DNA of 64,000 bases from Candidatus Binatia bacterium (GCA_951813575.1 OX638375.1:868001-932000), one strand, 5' to 3'; counted from the stretch's first letter, positions 49,044 to 58,470 are shown. Made by a program: numbers and translations. Notes: generated by a model from the sequence alone, not told the origin.

Positions 49044-50114
49044 CTAGAGGGCATACAACCGTCTCGGATTATCGCTCAAAATCTTGTCCCCCACCCCTTC
49101 GGCGAGCACGCCCTCCTTCGCCAGCTTGGCGATGGCCTCCATGTCGTTGGAGTAGTCCGCATGGCCGTAGTCGGTGCCGACGATGATGTTGTCCTCGCCG
49201 GCGTGCTCGATGACGTAGGGCAGGTCGTCGGTGGTCTGGCAGGCCACGTAGATGCGGTTGTCCCTCAACAGGTTACCCTCCTCCAACTCACGCGGCGCGC
49301 CGCGCACCGCGGCGAACGGGCTGTCGGCGTGTTTCCGCCGAAAGGCCAGCTCCGCCGTGGTGCGGATCTGCAAGTCGTTGAGCGCGTAAGGGACCCACTG
49401 GGAGGTGGTCTCCACGAAGCACCAGCGGAGCTTCGGGAACTGGTCGGGGATGCCCTTGTAGATGAGGTTGTTGAACGCGCCCACCGCCGGCAGCTTGAAG
49501 CGCGAGAAGACGTCCTGGGCGAACAGGTCGTAGTGGTCCAGGTTGCCGCCGCCGGCATGGATGCACATGGGCATGTCGAGGTCGCTGGCCTCCTGGTAGA
49601 TGGGGAAGAAGGTGTCGTCCGAGAGCAGCCGCTCCCCCTCGAAGCCGTGCATGAAGACCCCGCAGGCGCCGTTGGCCTTGCCGAAGCGGATCTCCTCGAT
49701 GCAGCGGCCCGGGGACCGCACCGGCGCCAGCACCACCCAGCGGATGCGGCCGCCTCCCTGCTTCCAGATCTCCGCCAGCCAGCGGTTGTAGCCCCGGCAG
49801 AGCGCCCGCTCCACGTCGGCCCGGGCGGTCAGCGGCCGCAGGAACAGCGTGGGATAGATCACCTGGACGTCCACCGACAACTCGTCCATGTGGGCGATGC
49901 GTGCCGACACGTCGGCCAGCTCGCGGGATTCGGCGGTGGTGTTGAGGCCGATGTTGGTGTTGGGCACCACCCGCTCGTCGATACGCCAGTAGCGCAAGCC
50001 GCTGTGCTGGGAGACCAGCAGGTCGGGCGCGAAACGCTTGTCCTCCTCTTCCATGAACTCCCAGGTCTGCTCCGTCTCGATCACATGGGCGTCAGCGTCG
50101 ATGAACATGGACAT
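49044..50114 (-). CDS. Amidohydrolase family protein (PF04909), DADAH type
   Basis: A 356-aa protein. ATG 50114 (MSMFIDADAHVIETEQTWEF) follows GGAGGAAACG. The DADAHVIETE motif, His in MCIHAGGGN, ETTSQWVPYAL and the terminal GTDYGHADYSNDMEA with DNPRRLYAL are shared with the gene at 54894-55982, so the two are close paralogues. It is probably a zinc-dependent decarboxylase or hydrolase of an aromatic-derived acid. The exact reaction is unknown. Confidence 0.88.
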   Translation of the reverse strand: MSMFIDADAHVIETEQTWEFMEEEDKRFAPDLLVSQHSGLRYWRIDERVVPNTNIGLNTTAESRELADVSARIAHMDELSVDVQVIYPTLFLRPLTARADVERALCRGYNRWLAEIWKQGGGRIRWVVLAPVRSPGRCIEEIRFGKANGACGVFMHGFEGERLLSDDTFFPIYQEASDLDMPMCIHAGGGNLDHYDLFAQDVFSRFKLPAVGAFNNLIYKGIPDQFPKLRWCFVETTSQWVPYALNDLQIRTTAELAFRRKHADSPFAAVRGAPRELEEGNLLRDNRIYVACQTTDDLPYVIEHAGEDNIIVGTDYGHADYSNDMEAIAKLAKEGVLAEGVGDKILSDNPRRLYAL

Positions 50115-50169
50115 GTCGTTTCCTCCGATTGATTGGTTGCTCCGCGCTGTCCCCCGCCCCCCGCCTCCC

Positions 50170-50198
50170 CTGGACCCCGGGTCAAGCCCGGGGTGACG
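50170..50198 (+). repeat. Dispersed palindrome family P1, single copy
   Basis: TGGACCCCGGGTC-AA-GCCCGGGGTGACG between divergent genes, followed by two imperfect short repeats (AAGATCCCGGTGACA). It is the same family as 7135-7278. Confidence 0.8.
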
Positions 50199-50361
50199 AA
50201 AGATCCCGGTGACAGCAGGAAGATCCCGGTGACAACTCCGTGGCCTCCAGCCCGCAGACGACATTCTCGCCCAAGACGCGCCGACAGTTCAACCCGGCCG
50301 CGTTCGCGCGTGGTCGTTCGATCTGGTAGAGATTCGACACGCCACACAGGGAGGTGGACCC

Positions 50362-51210
50362 ATGACAGAGGAAGGTTACGCCCGGCCGGAGCTGCTGGTG
50401 GAGACGGACTGGCTGGAGCAGCACCTGGATGACCCGGACATCCGAATCGTGGACTGCGACCCCTTCGACGTCTACCGTCGCGCCCACATCAAGGGCGCCG
50501 TGGGCATACGCGTGCACCACTACATCAAGCAGCCGGGGTACGACACGGACAACCGGAAGTATCCCCTGGTGGCGCCGCCGGACACGGCCAAGGAAGTGAT
50601 GGAGAGCCTGGGCATCGGCGAGGGCACGCGGGTGGTGGCCTACGACAGCAACGGTTCGTTGTGGGCCGCGCGCCTGTGGTGGGTGCTGAACTACTACGGC
50701 CATACCGAGGTCACCGTGCTCAACGGCGGCTGGAAGAAGTGGTTCGACGAGGGGCGGCCCATGACTCTGGACGTGCCGAAGCCCCAGGGCGCGGTCTTCA
50801 ACCCCAAGGCCAACCCGGACCTCGTGTGCACCCTGGACTACGGGACGGCCAACGTCGACAATCCGGACGTGGTGTACCTGGACGTGCGGTCCGACGGCGA
50901 GTGGACGGGCGCCAACGACCGCGGCAACAAGCGGGCGGGCCACATCCCGGGCGCGGTGCACCTGGAGTGGCTCAACTTCCTCCAGGACAACCCCTACAAG
51001 ACCCTGAAGGAGGCCGGGGAGCTGCGCGGCCTGCTGGAGCAGGCGGGGGTTCCACCCGGCAAGGAAGTGGTCACCTATTGACAGGGCGGCATCCGTGCGG
51101 CGCACGGAGTCTTCGTCCTGACACTGCTTGGCTACGAGCGGACGCGCAACTACGACGGCTCCATGGGCGAGTGGGCCAACCGCGACGACACGCCGCTCGT
51201 GCTGGAGTGA
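50362..51210 (+). CDS. Two-domain rhodanese (sulfurtransferase) with selenocysteine at the active site
   Basis: Read through an in-frame TGA at 51079-51081, the product is 282 aa with Sec240. The N-terminal rhodanese domain is of the inactive type (VVAYDSNGSLWAARLWWVLN, Asp95 at the Cys position, GGWKKW). In the C-terminal domain the active-site loop reads EVVTY-U-QGGIRAAHGVFV, where all thiosulfate/mercaptopyruvate sulfurtransferases have Cys. The conserved ending LLGYERTRNYDGSMGEWANR lies after the TGA. A perfect hairpin follows the TGA at SECIS distance. Sec would take the sulfane sulfur as a selenopersulfide. Gene callers will truncate it to 239 aa without a nucleophile. Confidence 0.88.
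51092..51108 (+). promoter_or_regulatory. bSECIS element of the rhodanese selenoprotein
   Basis: TCCGTGC (51092-51098), loop GGC and GCACGGA (51102-51108) make a perfect 7-bp stem. The first loop base is G, 18 bases after the UGA. Position and loop fit the bacterial SECIS rules, and the loop is the same GGC as in the glutaredoxin-like gene. Confidence 0.8.
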
Positions 51211-51235
51211 GCCTCACGCCTCACCACAGGTCGTC

Positions 51236-52099
51236 ATGGGCCCCGAGTTTCTTGCCCTGACAGCGGCGGTGGCCTGGGGCTCCGAAGCGATCCTGGTGCG
51301 CCGGGGTTCGCGCTACGCCAGCGTGGCGCTGGCCGCGCTCATGGGGTTCGTGCTGAGCACGGTGGCGCTGTGGGGCGCCATCTGGGTCTTCTTCCCCCTG
51401 GGCCTGCTGTATACCAGGGGAACCTACTACTTCATCATCAGCGGACTGATCCAGCCCGCCATCGTCCGTTTTCTCCACTACACCGGCATCGTCCGCCTGG
51501 GCGCCTCCCGCGCCGGCCCGGTGCGCAGCGTCACGCCGCTCTTCGCCATCGCCCTGGCGTTCACGTTCCTGGGAGAACGGCCCGACGCCGGGGTCTATCT
51601 GGGGTCGTTCCTGAGCGTCGTCGGGGTCTGGCTCACCTCGAGCCGGCGGGAGGGCGAGAGCGAGTGGAAGGCGATTCACCTGGCGTACCCGCTGGGCGCG
51701 GCCTTCCTTACGGCCATCTCCCAGAACTTCCGCAAGACCGGGTTGCTGATCATGCCCAACCCGTTCGTCGCCACCGCCATCACCATCACCACCTCCCTGA
51801 TCGTCTTCTCGCTCAGTCTGGTGGCCACGGGCCAGTTGCGCGCCACCTTCCAGGGGGACCGGAAGTGCCTGCCGTTCTACGGCACCGCGGCCGTCGTGTC
51901 GGCCACCGCTCAACTGCTGGGCTACATCGCCCTGAGCGAGGGGGACGTGTCGGTGGTGGTGCCGCTGATCAACACCAACCCGCTCTTCATCGTGTTCTTC
52001 AGCGCGCTGTTCCTGCGGGACCTGGAGACGGTCAACGCACGGGTGGCGGCCGGGGCGGTGCTGATCGTCACCGGGATCGTGCTCATCACCTGGCGATGA
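51236..52099 (+). CDS. EamA/DMT-family transporter
   Basis: A 287-aa membrane protein with about ten helices. ATG 51236 (MGPEFLALTAAVAWGSEAIL) is chosen because the longer frame overlaps the selenoprotein end. EamA repeat markers are FLHYTGIVRLGASRAGPVRS, VTPLFAIALAFTFLGERPD and PLINTNPLFIVFFSALFL. It follows the rhodanese by 25 bases, so the two are probably cotranscribed. A sulfur- or selenium-compound substrate is conceivable but unsupported. Confidence 0.85.
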   Translation: MGPEFLALTAAVAWGSEAILVRRGSRYASVALAALMGFVLSTVALWGAIWVFFPLGLLYTRGTYYFIISGLIQPAIVRFLHYTGIVRLGASRAGPVRSVTPLFAIALAFTFLGERPDAGVYLGSFLSVVGVWLTSSRREGESEWKAIHLAYPLGAAFLTAISQNFRKTGLLIMPNPFVATAITITTSLIVFSLSLVATGQLRATFQGDRKCLPFYGTAAVVSATAQLLGYIALSEGDVSVVVPLINTNPLFIVFFSALFLRDLETVNARVAAGAVLIVTGIVLITWR

Positions 52100-52207
52100 G
52101 ACCGCGGCGACGGTAGTTGAAGCCGCCATTCGTGTCTTGTATCTACGTCCCATGCGCCAGGATCCGGGTGGCCCGGGCCGGCAAATGACGGATTCGAAGC
52201 AACGCCC

Positions 52208-53086
52208 ATGACCCAGGCAGGAAGGGAAATCATCGTACGCAGGACGCCGGACCTCCGGCTGGCGGAGGAATGGGCCCTGGTGCTGGAAGCGGAGGGCCTG
52301 CGCCCGCGTCTGGTGCACACTTCCGGGGGTTGGGTCCTCTCGGTGCCCTCGCAACACCTGGAGCGGGCGGTGACGGAGCTCTGGGACTATGAGAGCGAGA
52401 CCCGTACCGCCGCTCCGGAAGAGGAGGTGTGGACCGGCGAGGCGCCTCTCTACACGGGCGCGGCGGTTGCGGCGGGCCTGCTCGCGTTCTACTTCTTCGC
52501 CGCCTGGACCCACGGGACGGTGCGCTGGGTCGCCCACGGCGGAGCCTCCGCCGAGCTCATCCTCGGCGGCGAGCTGTGGCGCACGATCACCGCCCTCACC
52601 CTGCACGCCGATCTGCCCCACGTGGGCTCCAACGCCGTGGCCATGCTGTTCTTCCTGACCGCGGTGTGCCGTTCCGAGGGGCCGGGGGTCGGGGCCGCCC
52701 TGGTGCTGGGCGCGGGCGCGCTGGGGAACCTCTGCAATGCCTGGTTCTACGGCTTCGACCACATCTCGGTCGGCGCCTCCACCGCGGTCTTCGGCGCGCT
52801 CGGCGTGCTGGGGGGGACGCAGGTGGCGCGGCGGCGGCGCATCGGCGTCCGGGGACGGCGCGCCTGGGTGCCGCTGGCCGCCGGACTGGCGATCCTCGCC
52901 ATGCTCGGCACCGGGGGCCAGCGGACGGACCTGTGGGCGCATTTCTGGGGATTTGCCGCGGGCGGAGCCGTGGGCGGCTTGCGGGCGGCCACCGCGGACC
53001 GGCCGGACGATGCCCCCATGCAGCTCAAGATCGGCGTTCTGGCTGCCGCGGCCGTGTTGTTGTGTTGGGTCCTCGCCCTCGGGTAA
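52208..53086 (+). CDS. Rhomboid-family intramembrane serine protease
   Basis: A 292-aa protein. After a soluble N-terminus (about 75 aa, DUF2007-like TPDLRLAEEWALVLEAEG), six membrane helices follow. Nucleophile Ser is in DHISVGASTAVFGALG, catalytic His is in TDLWAHFWGFAAGG (AHxxG), and HVGSNAVAMLFF matches the HxxxN oxyanion motif. It cleaves membrane-protein substrates within the inner membrane. The N-terminal extension may recruit substrate. Start ATG 52208 lacks a strong ribosome site. Confidence 0.9.
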   Translation: MTQAGREIIVRRTPDLRLAEEWALVLEAEGLRPRLVHTSGGWVLSVPSQHLERAVTELWDYESETRTAAPEEEVWTGEAPLYTGAAVAAGLLAFYFFAAWTHGTVRWVAHGGASAELILGGELWRTITALTLHADLPHVGSNAVAMLFFLTAVCRSEGPGVGAALVLGAGALGNLCNAWFYGFDHISVGASTAVFGALGVLGGTQVARRRRIGVRGRRAWVPLAAGLAILAMLGTGGQRTDLWAHFWGFAAGGAVGGLRAATADRPDDAPMQLKIGVLAAAAVLLCWVLALG

Positions 53087-53144
53087 GGCAACCCGGGAGC
53101 GGTTACGGGAAGGTCGCCGCCGGCGACCGGTGCTCCACCATGAG

Positions 53145-53552
53145 TCAGCGGTCCTGGACCACCTTGATGCCGGCCCGCGCCAGCGCCTCGGCCACGGCCT
53201 GATGGCGGATGCCGGACTGGAACCACACCGCGGCGGGTTTCGCGGCCAGCATGTCGTCGAGATGCGGTTCGATGTCCTGGGGGCGCCGGAACACGTTCAC
53301 CAAGTCCACCGCGCCGGGGATGTCCACCAGCCGGCGGTACACCGGCTTGCCGAGAATCTCCGTCACGTCCGGGTAGTACACGGGCACGGGGATCACATCG
53401 AAGCCCGCCCGGTCCATGTACCGCGGCACGTAGAACGCCGGCTGGGATGCCTGCTCCTCGGTCTTGATACCGAGGACGGCGATGCGGCGGACCGAGGCGA
53501 TCAGGTCGTGAATGTCGTCGTCCCGTTCCAGGAGGTTGGCGCGGTGGTCCAT
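53145..53552 (-). CDS. CoA-binding domain protein
   Basis: A 135-aa single Rossmann domain of the CoA_binding_2 type. ATG 53552 (MDHRANLLERDDDIHDLIAS) is chosen over a long upstream frame made of repeats. Motifs are RRIAVLGIKTEEQASQPAFYVPRYM, then VIPVPVYYPDVTEILGKPVY and a terminal VWFQSGIRHQAVAEALARAG. It is homologous to the N-terminal part of succinyl-CoA ligases. Stand-alone members bind CoA or an acyl-CoA, role uncertain. Interestingly the usual GxN-x-x-K/R loop is GIKTEEQ. Confidence 0.88.
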   Translation of the reverse strand: MDHRANLLERDDDIHDLIASVRRIAVLGIKTEEQASQPAFYVPRYMDRAGFDVIPVPVYYPDVTEILGKPVYRRLVDIPGAVDLVNVFRRPQDIEPHLDDMLAAKPAAVWFQSGIRHQAVAEALARAGIKVVQDR

Positions 53553-53620
53553 TGGGTCAACGTAGCAATCGGGGAGCGGTTGTAGAAGAGGGCCGCGCAC
53601 GCGTCGGACGGTGTTCCTTT

Positions 53621-53836
53621 CTGGACCCCGGGTCAAGCCCGGGGTGACGGATGGTTGCGGGGGTGACGGATGGTAGCAGGGGTGACGGATGGTAGCAGGG
53701 GTGACGGATGGTAGCAGGGGTGACGATGGTAGCAGGGGTGACGATGGTAGCAGGGGTGACGATGGTTGTAGGGGTGCTGTCTCGTCTGCCGTCGTGCGGG
53801 TTCCTCTTTCCGTCACCCCGGGCTTGACCCGGGGTC
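53621..53836 (+). repeat. P1 palindromes bracketing a tandem array of about 18-19 bp units
   Basis: Two P1 palindromes in inverted orientation (53621-53649 and 53811-53836) flank about seven tandem units of the type GGGTGACGGATGGTAGCAG (53641-53775). The units all contain the GTGACG end of the palindrome. No gene lies inside. The array looks like slippage expansion of the palindrome edge. It is not a CRISPR. Confidence 0.85.
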
Positions 53837-53977
53837 GAGTCCGGGGCAGGCTCCGGTGTCCAGGGGGCCGGGAGTGGTGAGGAGGTCCCGGCGGCGGGAG
53901 GCGCCTTGACAAGGAGTCCCGATGGTTGCAACCTGCCGCAGAGTTCTCCACGCGTGTCCGCAAAGAAAGGAACCATC

Positions 53978-54742
53978 ATGGGTCTGCTGGATCAGAAAGT
54001 CGTCATCGTCACCGGAGGGGGCAACGGCATCGGCCGGGCCTATTGCCTGGGGATCGCGCGCGAGGGCGGCATCCCGGTGGCGGCGGATATCGACGGGGAT
54101 GCCGCCGAGTCCGTGGCCCGGGAGGTTGCCCGAGAAGGCGGCCAGGCCCTCGGGGTGCAGACGGACGTGGCGGACTTCCCGAGCTGTCAGGCCATGGCCG
54201 AGGCCACCCTGGAAGCGTTCGGAAGGATCGACGGGCTCGTGAACAACGCCGCGGTCTTCATGAGCGTGCCGGTAACGCGCTCCGGGTTTCAGGACATCGC
54301 CGAAGACGAGTGGGACCGGGTGATGGCCGTGAACGTCAAGGGACTGTGGCTGTGCAGCCGCGCGGTGGCGCCGGCCATGCAGGAGCGCCGCCAGGGAAGC
54401 ATCGTGAACATCGCCTCCAACATGGCCTACAACGGCGGCGGCGGCATGATGCATTACGTGGTGTCGAAGGCGGCGGTCGTGGGCTTCAGCCGCGTCCTCG
54501 CCCGCGAGCTGGGACCCGACAACATCCGCGTGAACACGTTGGCGCCGGGCTCCACCGCCAGCGAGCCGGAGCCCACCGAGGCCGCTCTCCAGGACTACGA
54601 GCGATCCGCGGCCAAGCGCCTGCTGCAGCGCATCGAAAAGCCGGACGACGTGGTGGGGACCGCGCTGTATCTCCTTTCCGATCTGAGCGCCTTCGTCACC
54701 GGCCAGTCCATTCTCGTGAACGGCGGCGCCAACCTGCACTGA
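53978..54742 (+). CDS. Short-chain dehydrogenase/reductase
   Basis: A 254-aa classical SDR. ATG 53978 (MGLLDQKVVIVTGGGNGIGR) follows AGAAAGGA. Cofactor motif TGGGNGIG, NNAAV motif, catalytic Ser (VNIASNMAYN), Tyr and Lys (MHYVVSKAAVVGF) and the C-terminal SAFVTGQSILVNGG are all present. ADIDGD after strand 2 (Asp) predicts NAD(H) rather than NADP(H). It is a probable secondary-alcohol or keto oxidoreductase in the catabolic cluster with the amidohydrolase that follows. Confidence 0.93.
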   Translation: MGLLDQKVVIVTGGGNGIGRAYCLGIAREGGIPVAADIDGDAAESVAREVAREGGQALGVQTDVADFPSCQAMAEATLEAFGRIDGLVNNAAVFMSVPVTRSGFQDIAEDEWDRVMAVNVKGLWLCSRAVAPAMQERRQGSIVNIASNMAYNGGGGMMHYVVSKAAVVGFSRVLARELGPDNIRVNTLAPGSTASEPEPTEAALQDYERSAAKRLLQRIEKPDDVVGTALYLLSDLSAFVTGQSILVNGGANLH

Positions 54743-54893
54743 CATGTTGTCGAGGGCCTGTCAGCCGGTCCAGCGGTTGACAAACGATGCCCGTTGGTCG
54801 AATTAGAACAGTGAAACCCCCACCGCCCGGCCATGAGCGTCGGGTGTTGCGGCCGGGATGTCCCGGCCGCGTATCGTATCAAGGAGTCGCGCC

Positions 54894-55982
54894 ATGTCCA
54901 GTCAAGAGACACTCCCGGTCATCGATGCGGATGCCCATGTGATCGAAACCGAACACACGTGGGACTATCTGGAACCGTCGGAGCAGAAGTTCCGGCCCAC
55001 GCTGTTCTCGTCGCCCCAGGAGCCTACACTCCAGTACTGGGTCATCGACGAGAAGATCCGCGGGTTCCGCTTCCCCACCTACAGCGAACAGCAACTGAGG
55101 GACCTGTCGGACCAGTTCGGGCGGAACGTCGAGTCGCCCCAGGCGGCCCGGGAGCTGGACGACGTCCAGCTCAGGCTCGACCACATGGAGAAGCTGGGGG
55201 TCGACGTCCAGGTGCTCCACAACACCTTCTGGATCGAGCAGATCACCACCCGGCCCGACGTGGAAGCCGCCCTGTGCCGGAGCTGGAACCGGTGGCTGGG
55301 CGACATCTACCGGCAGAGCGAAGGCCGGCTGCGCTGGTCCTGCGTGGTGCCGGTGCTGGCACTGGACGAGGCCGCGGCGCAGATCAGGCAGGCCAAGGAG
55401 GATGGCGCGGTGGCCGTGTGCATGCGGCCCCTGGAGGGGGACCGGGACATGTGCGACCCGTACTTCTACCCCATCTACCAGCAGGCCAGTGACCTGGACC
55501 TGGCCATCGCGGTGCACATCGCCAACGGCAACCCCGCCAACTGCGACACCTACCGCCCCACCACGGCGGGCCGCTTCGCCATGTTCCGGGCGCCCACGGT
55601 CACCTCGTGCCTGGGACTCATCATGAGCGAGATTCCCCAGGTCTTCCCGGACCTCCGCTGGAGCTTCATCGAAGCGTCCTCCCAATGGGTCCCGTGGATC
55701 TACCTGGAGAGCGAGAACCGTTATCAGGCGGCCGGGCGCGAGTTCCCGAAGGACATCTTCGCCGAGTACGGCATCTACGTCACTTGCCAGACCAACGACG
55801 ACATTCCCTACGTCCTCAAGTACTCGGGCGAGGGCAACCTGGTCATCGGCACCGACTACGGCCATACGGACCCGTCCAGCGAGATGGACGCCATCCTCGA
55901 CCTGAAGAAGATGGACGACATCAGCCAGGAGCGGAAGGACAACATCCTGTACCACAATCCCAAAGCGCTCTACGCTCTCTAG
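54894..55982 (+). CDS. Amidohydrolase family protein (PF04909), DADAH type
   Basis: A 362-aa protein. ATG 54894 follows AAGGAG. IDADAHVIETEHTWDYLEPS, His in AIAVHIANGNPAN, IEASSQWVPWIYLESE and GTDYGHTDPSSEMDA with HNPKALYAL closely parallel the gene at 49044-50114. It is a probable zinc-dependent hydrolase or decarboxylase of the ACMSD-like group. It is followed by a TAXI-like binding protein and an MFS transporter on the same strand (gaps 9 and 30 bases), which suggests a small uptake-and-degradation operon. Confidence 0.9.
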   Translation: MSSQETLPVIDADAHVIETEHTWDYLEPSEQKFRPTLFSSPQEPTLQYWVIDEKIRGFRFPTYSEQQLRDLSDQFGRNVESPQAARELDDVQLRLDHMEKLGVDVQVLHNTFWIEQITTRPDVEAALCRSWNRWLGDIYRQSEGRLRWSCVVPVLALDEAAAQIRQAKEDGAVAVCMRPLEGDRDMCDPYFYPIYQQASDLDLAIAVHIANGNPANCDTYRPTTAGRFAMFRAPTVTSCLGLIMSEIPQVFPDLRWSFIEASSQWVPWIYLESENRYQAAGREFPKDIFAEYGIYVTCQTNDDIPYVLKYSGEGNLVIGTDYGHTDPSSEMDAILDLKKMDDISQERKDNILYHNPKALYAL

Positions 55983-55991
55983 AACCGGGGC

Positions 55992-57014
55992 ATGGCCACC
56001 AGACGGCGCTACAACGCGGCGATACAACGGGTGAAGGGCATGCTCGAGGTGGCCTCGGGGCTGTACGAGACCTCCCTCTCCCACCAGACCCGCCGGGCGG
56101 CGGAAGGCGTGCTCCAGACCGACGCCCGGCTCGGGTACTACCTGCAGTTGTCGCTGCTGCCACGGGGCGGCCAGGTCGACTGTGTGTCCCTTTCCTTCGG
56201 CGCCGACAGCTTCCGCGAGCTCAAGATGCTCGCCGACGGCAAGATTTCCATGGCCTGGATCAACCCGTCCGCATCGGTCACCCTCGCCTACAGGGGGAAA
56301 GGGCCGCTGGAGGGACGCATGCCCCTGCGCACCATCGCGGTGTTCCCGTCCTGGGACGTCATGGGCTTCGCGGTCCACGAGTCCACCGGCGTCACCTCGC
56401 TGCAACAGATCGCCAAGGACCGCATCCCGCTGAACCTCTCCACCGGCCCCACCGGCAAGCGCAGCCTGGTGGATACGCCGGTGGCGTTTACCGTGGCGTC
56501 CATCCTCGGGGCCGCCGGCATGACGGTCGCCGACATCCGCAAGTGGGGCGGCCGGATCCAATCGGTCACGCGGCCGAGCCACCCGGACCGGCGCGCGGCC
56601 ATCGAGGACGGCACGGTGAACGCGGTGTTCGACGAGGGGATCAAGAGCTGGGGGCAAACCGCGGTGGACCGGGGCTTCCGCTACCTGCCCATCGACGGGC
56701 CGGTGCTGCGGCGGCTCAAGGCCATGGGGTATCGCGGCGCCCTCCTGCCCAGGACACACTTCAAGGGCATGACCGAGGACCTTCCCACCGTCGACTTCAG
56801 CGGCTGGCCCATGGTGGTGCGCAAGGACATGGCCGACGACGTGGCGTACGCCCTCTGCGAAGCACTCGAACTGCGGCGAAAGGCCATTCCCACCGACAAC
56901 TTCAAGCCCCTCGACATCGCGCAGCTCTGCGCCAACGACGAGGAGGCGCCCTACGACGTCCCCCTTCATCCGGGCGCCAGGCGGTTCTACCGGGAACGCG
57001 GGTACCTCGCATGA
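55992..57014 (+). CDS. TAXI-family solute-binding protein-like, leaderless
   Basis: A 340-aa protein resembling TAXI TRAP binding proteins: ELKMLADGKISMAWINPSAS, MPLRTIAVFPSWDVMGFAVH, IPLNLSTGPTGKRSLVD and AIEDGTVNAVFDEGI. The start MATRRRYNAAIQRVKGMLEV has no signal peptide, and no TRAP permease gene is adjacent. The next gene is an MFS carrier. It could be a cytoplasmic ligand-binding protein, a sensor, or an enzyme derived from a binding protein. Confidence 0.75.
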   Translation: MATRRRYNAAIQRVKGMLEVASGLYETSLSHQTRRAAEGVLQTDARLGYYLQLSLLPRGGQVDCVSLSFGADSFRELKMLADGKISMAWINPSASVTLAYRGKGPLEGRMPLRTIAVFPSWDVMGFAVHESTGVTSLQQIAKDRIPLNLSTGPTGKRSLVDTPVAFTVASILGAAGMTVADIRKWGGRIQSVTRPSHPDRRAAIEDGTVNAVFDEGIKSWGQTAVDRGFRYLPIDGPVLRRLKAMGYRGALLPRTHFKGMTEDLPTVDFSGWPMVVRKDMADDVAYALCEALELRRKAIPTDNFKPLDIAQLCANDEEAPYDVPLHPGARRFYRERGYLA

Positions 57015-57044
57015 GCGACGGGCGGACCCCCGTCATCTCCTGAG

Positions 57045-58253
57045 ATGGAAATGCGGCTCCCGCGCAGCCTCATCGTGCTCTTCTCCGCTGCGGTCGTGGT
57101 CATCACGTCCATCAGCATGAACGCGTTCAGCCTGTTCCTGACGCCCATCGAATCGACCTTCGGCTGGTCCCGCGCCACGGCGACGATTCCCTACGTCTTC
57201 GCCATGCTGGGCTGGGGCATCGGCGGGGTGCTGTTCGGCAAGAAGGCGGACGACCTCGGCACCCGTCCGGTGATCCTCGGCGGGATTCTCCTCATGGCCG
57301 CCGGTTTCTTCGGCATGGGGCTGTCGCAGAACCTGTGGCAGCTATGCCTGACCTTCGGGATCATGACCGGCATGGCCAAGGGCGCCTGCGGGCTGGTGAT
57401 CATCTCGCTGCTGGTAGCAAAGCACTACGAGGCCGACCGCCGCGGTTTCGTGGTGAGCATCGTCCAGACGGCATCGCCCCTGAGCCCGTTCTTCCTGGCG
57501 TGGCCGCTGTCCTTCCTCATCGGCAGCTACAACTGGCGGGTGGCCGCGTTCGCGTGCGGGGTGCTGCTCCTGGTGGTGGCGTTTCCGTTCGGGTGGATCG
57601 GCGCCCGCGATCCCGCCCCCTCCTCCGCCAGCCGGCGCGAGGCCGCGACCTGGGGAAGCTGCCTCCCCTACCTGCGGGACCGCACGATGCTGCTGCTGTT
57701 CGCGGCGCGGTTCTCCTGTGGCGTGGCACTGTTCCAGAGCGTGCATCTGGTGGGCATCGCACTGAGCAAGGACTTCGACCCGGCCATCGGCCACATCGCC
57801 GTGTCCGTCTTCGGCGTCGCCGCCGCCGTCTCCGCCCTCAGCTTCGGCTGGCTGTCCGACCGCTACGGCCGCTCCCAGATGCTGGCCCTCTCCTACCTCT
57901 TCCGCGGCTTCGGCACCCTGGCCATGTCCTTCGACTTCTCGAACCCGTTGGCCTTCTACATCGTGGTGGCGCTGGCCATGGGGCCGACCTTCGGCACCAT
58001 CGCGATACAGAACGTCATGTTCTTCGAGATGGTGGGCCCGCGGCTCGCGGGACTGATCATGGGCCTGAGCTTCATCGTCCACCAGGTCGGCTCCGCCGGA
58101 GGACCCTTCCTGGCGGGTGTCTACTTCGACGTTTACGGCACCTACGACGGCTTCCTGCAGATCATGAGCCTGATTCTGCTCTCGTCGGCCGTGATGATCT
58201 ACATCGCCATCCGTTCGCCCGACGCCCCGCTCCCCGAGCCCGCGCGGCCCTGA
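57045..58253 (+). CDS. MFS transporter
   Basis: A 402-aa 12-helix transporter. ATG 57045 (MEMRLPRSLIVLFSAAVVVI) gives a normal first helix. A-motif equivalents are GVLFGKKADDLGTRPVILGG in loop 2-3 and GWLSDRYGRSQMLAL in loop 8-9. It is of the oxalate/formate antiporter or monocarboxylate type by overall pattern (FGWSRATATIPYVFAMLGWG). It is last in the amidohydrolase-TAXI-MFS run and probably imports the carboxylic-acid substrate. Confidence 0.9.
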   Translation: MEMRLPRSLIVLFSAAVVVITSISMNAFSLFLTPIESTFGWSRATATIPYVFAMLGWGIGGVLFGKKADDLGTRPVILGGILLMAAGFFGMGLSQNLWQLCLTFGIMTGMAKGACGLVIISLLVAKHYEADRRGFVVSIVQTASPLSPFFLAWPLSFLIGSYNWRVAAFACGVLLLVVAFPFGWIGARDPAPSSASRREAATWGSCLPYLRDRTMLLLFAARFSCGVALFQSVHLVGIALSKDFDPAIGHIAVSVFGVAAAVSALSFGWLSDRYGRSQMLALSYLFRGFGTLAMSFDFSNPLAFYIVVALAMGPTFGTIAIQNVMFFEMVGPRLAGLIMGLSFIVHQVGSAGGPFLAGVYFDVYGTYDGFLQIMSLILLSSAVMIYIAIRSPDAPLPEPARP

Positions 58254-58311
58254 GGCTGGGCCGCCGCCACACTCGAACTGGTTCCACGTCACCCGGACAT
58301 AACCCGTCACT

Positions 58312-58470
58312 CGGACTGACCTGCGTCACCCGGACTGACCTGCGTCACCCGGGGCCCCTTTGTCGTCACCCCGGGCTTGACCCGGGGTCCAGGAGAACGG
58401 GCGGGATCGGTCAATGAAGCAGACCACGCCCCAACACCGCCCCTGGACCCCGGGTCAAGCCCGGGGTGAC
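58312..58470 (+). repeat. P1 palindromes and tandem half-units
   Basis: Short units of the form CTGACCTGCGTCACCCGGA (58318-58350) precede a full P1 palindrome (58375-58393). An inverted copy follows (58442-58470), and then two GTGACGTTGTGGAG units. It fills the space between convergent MFS and VOC genes. Confidence 0.8.

Noticed and set aside
53641..53775. Regular tandem repeats that look like a CRISPR array
   Set aside because: Units of 18-19 bp follow each other directly with no unique spacers, and no cas genes are present; they derive from the edge of a P1 palindrome.
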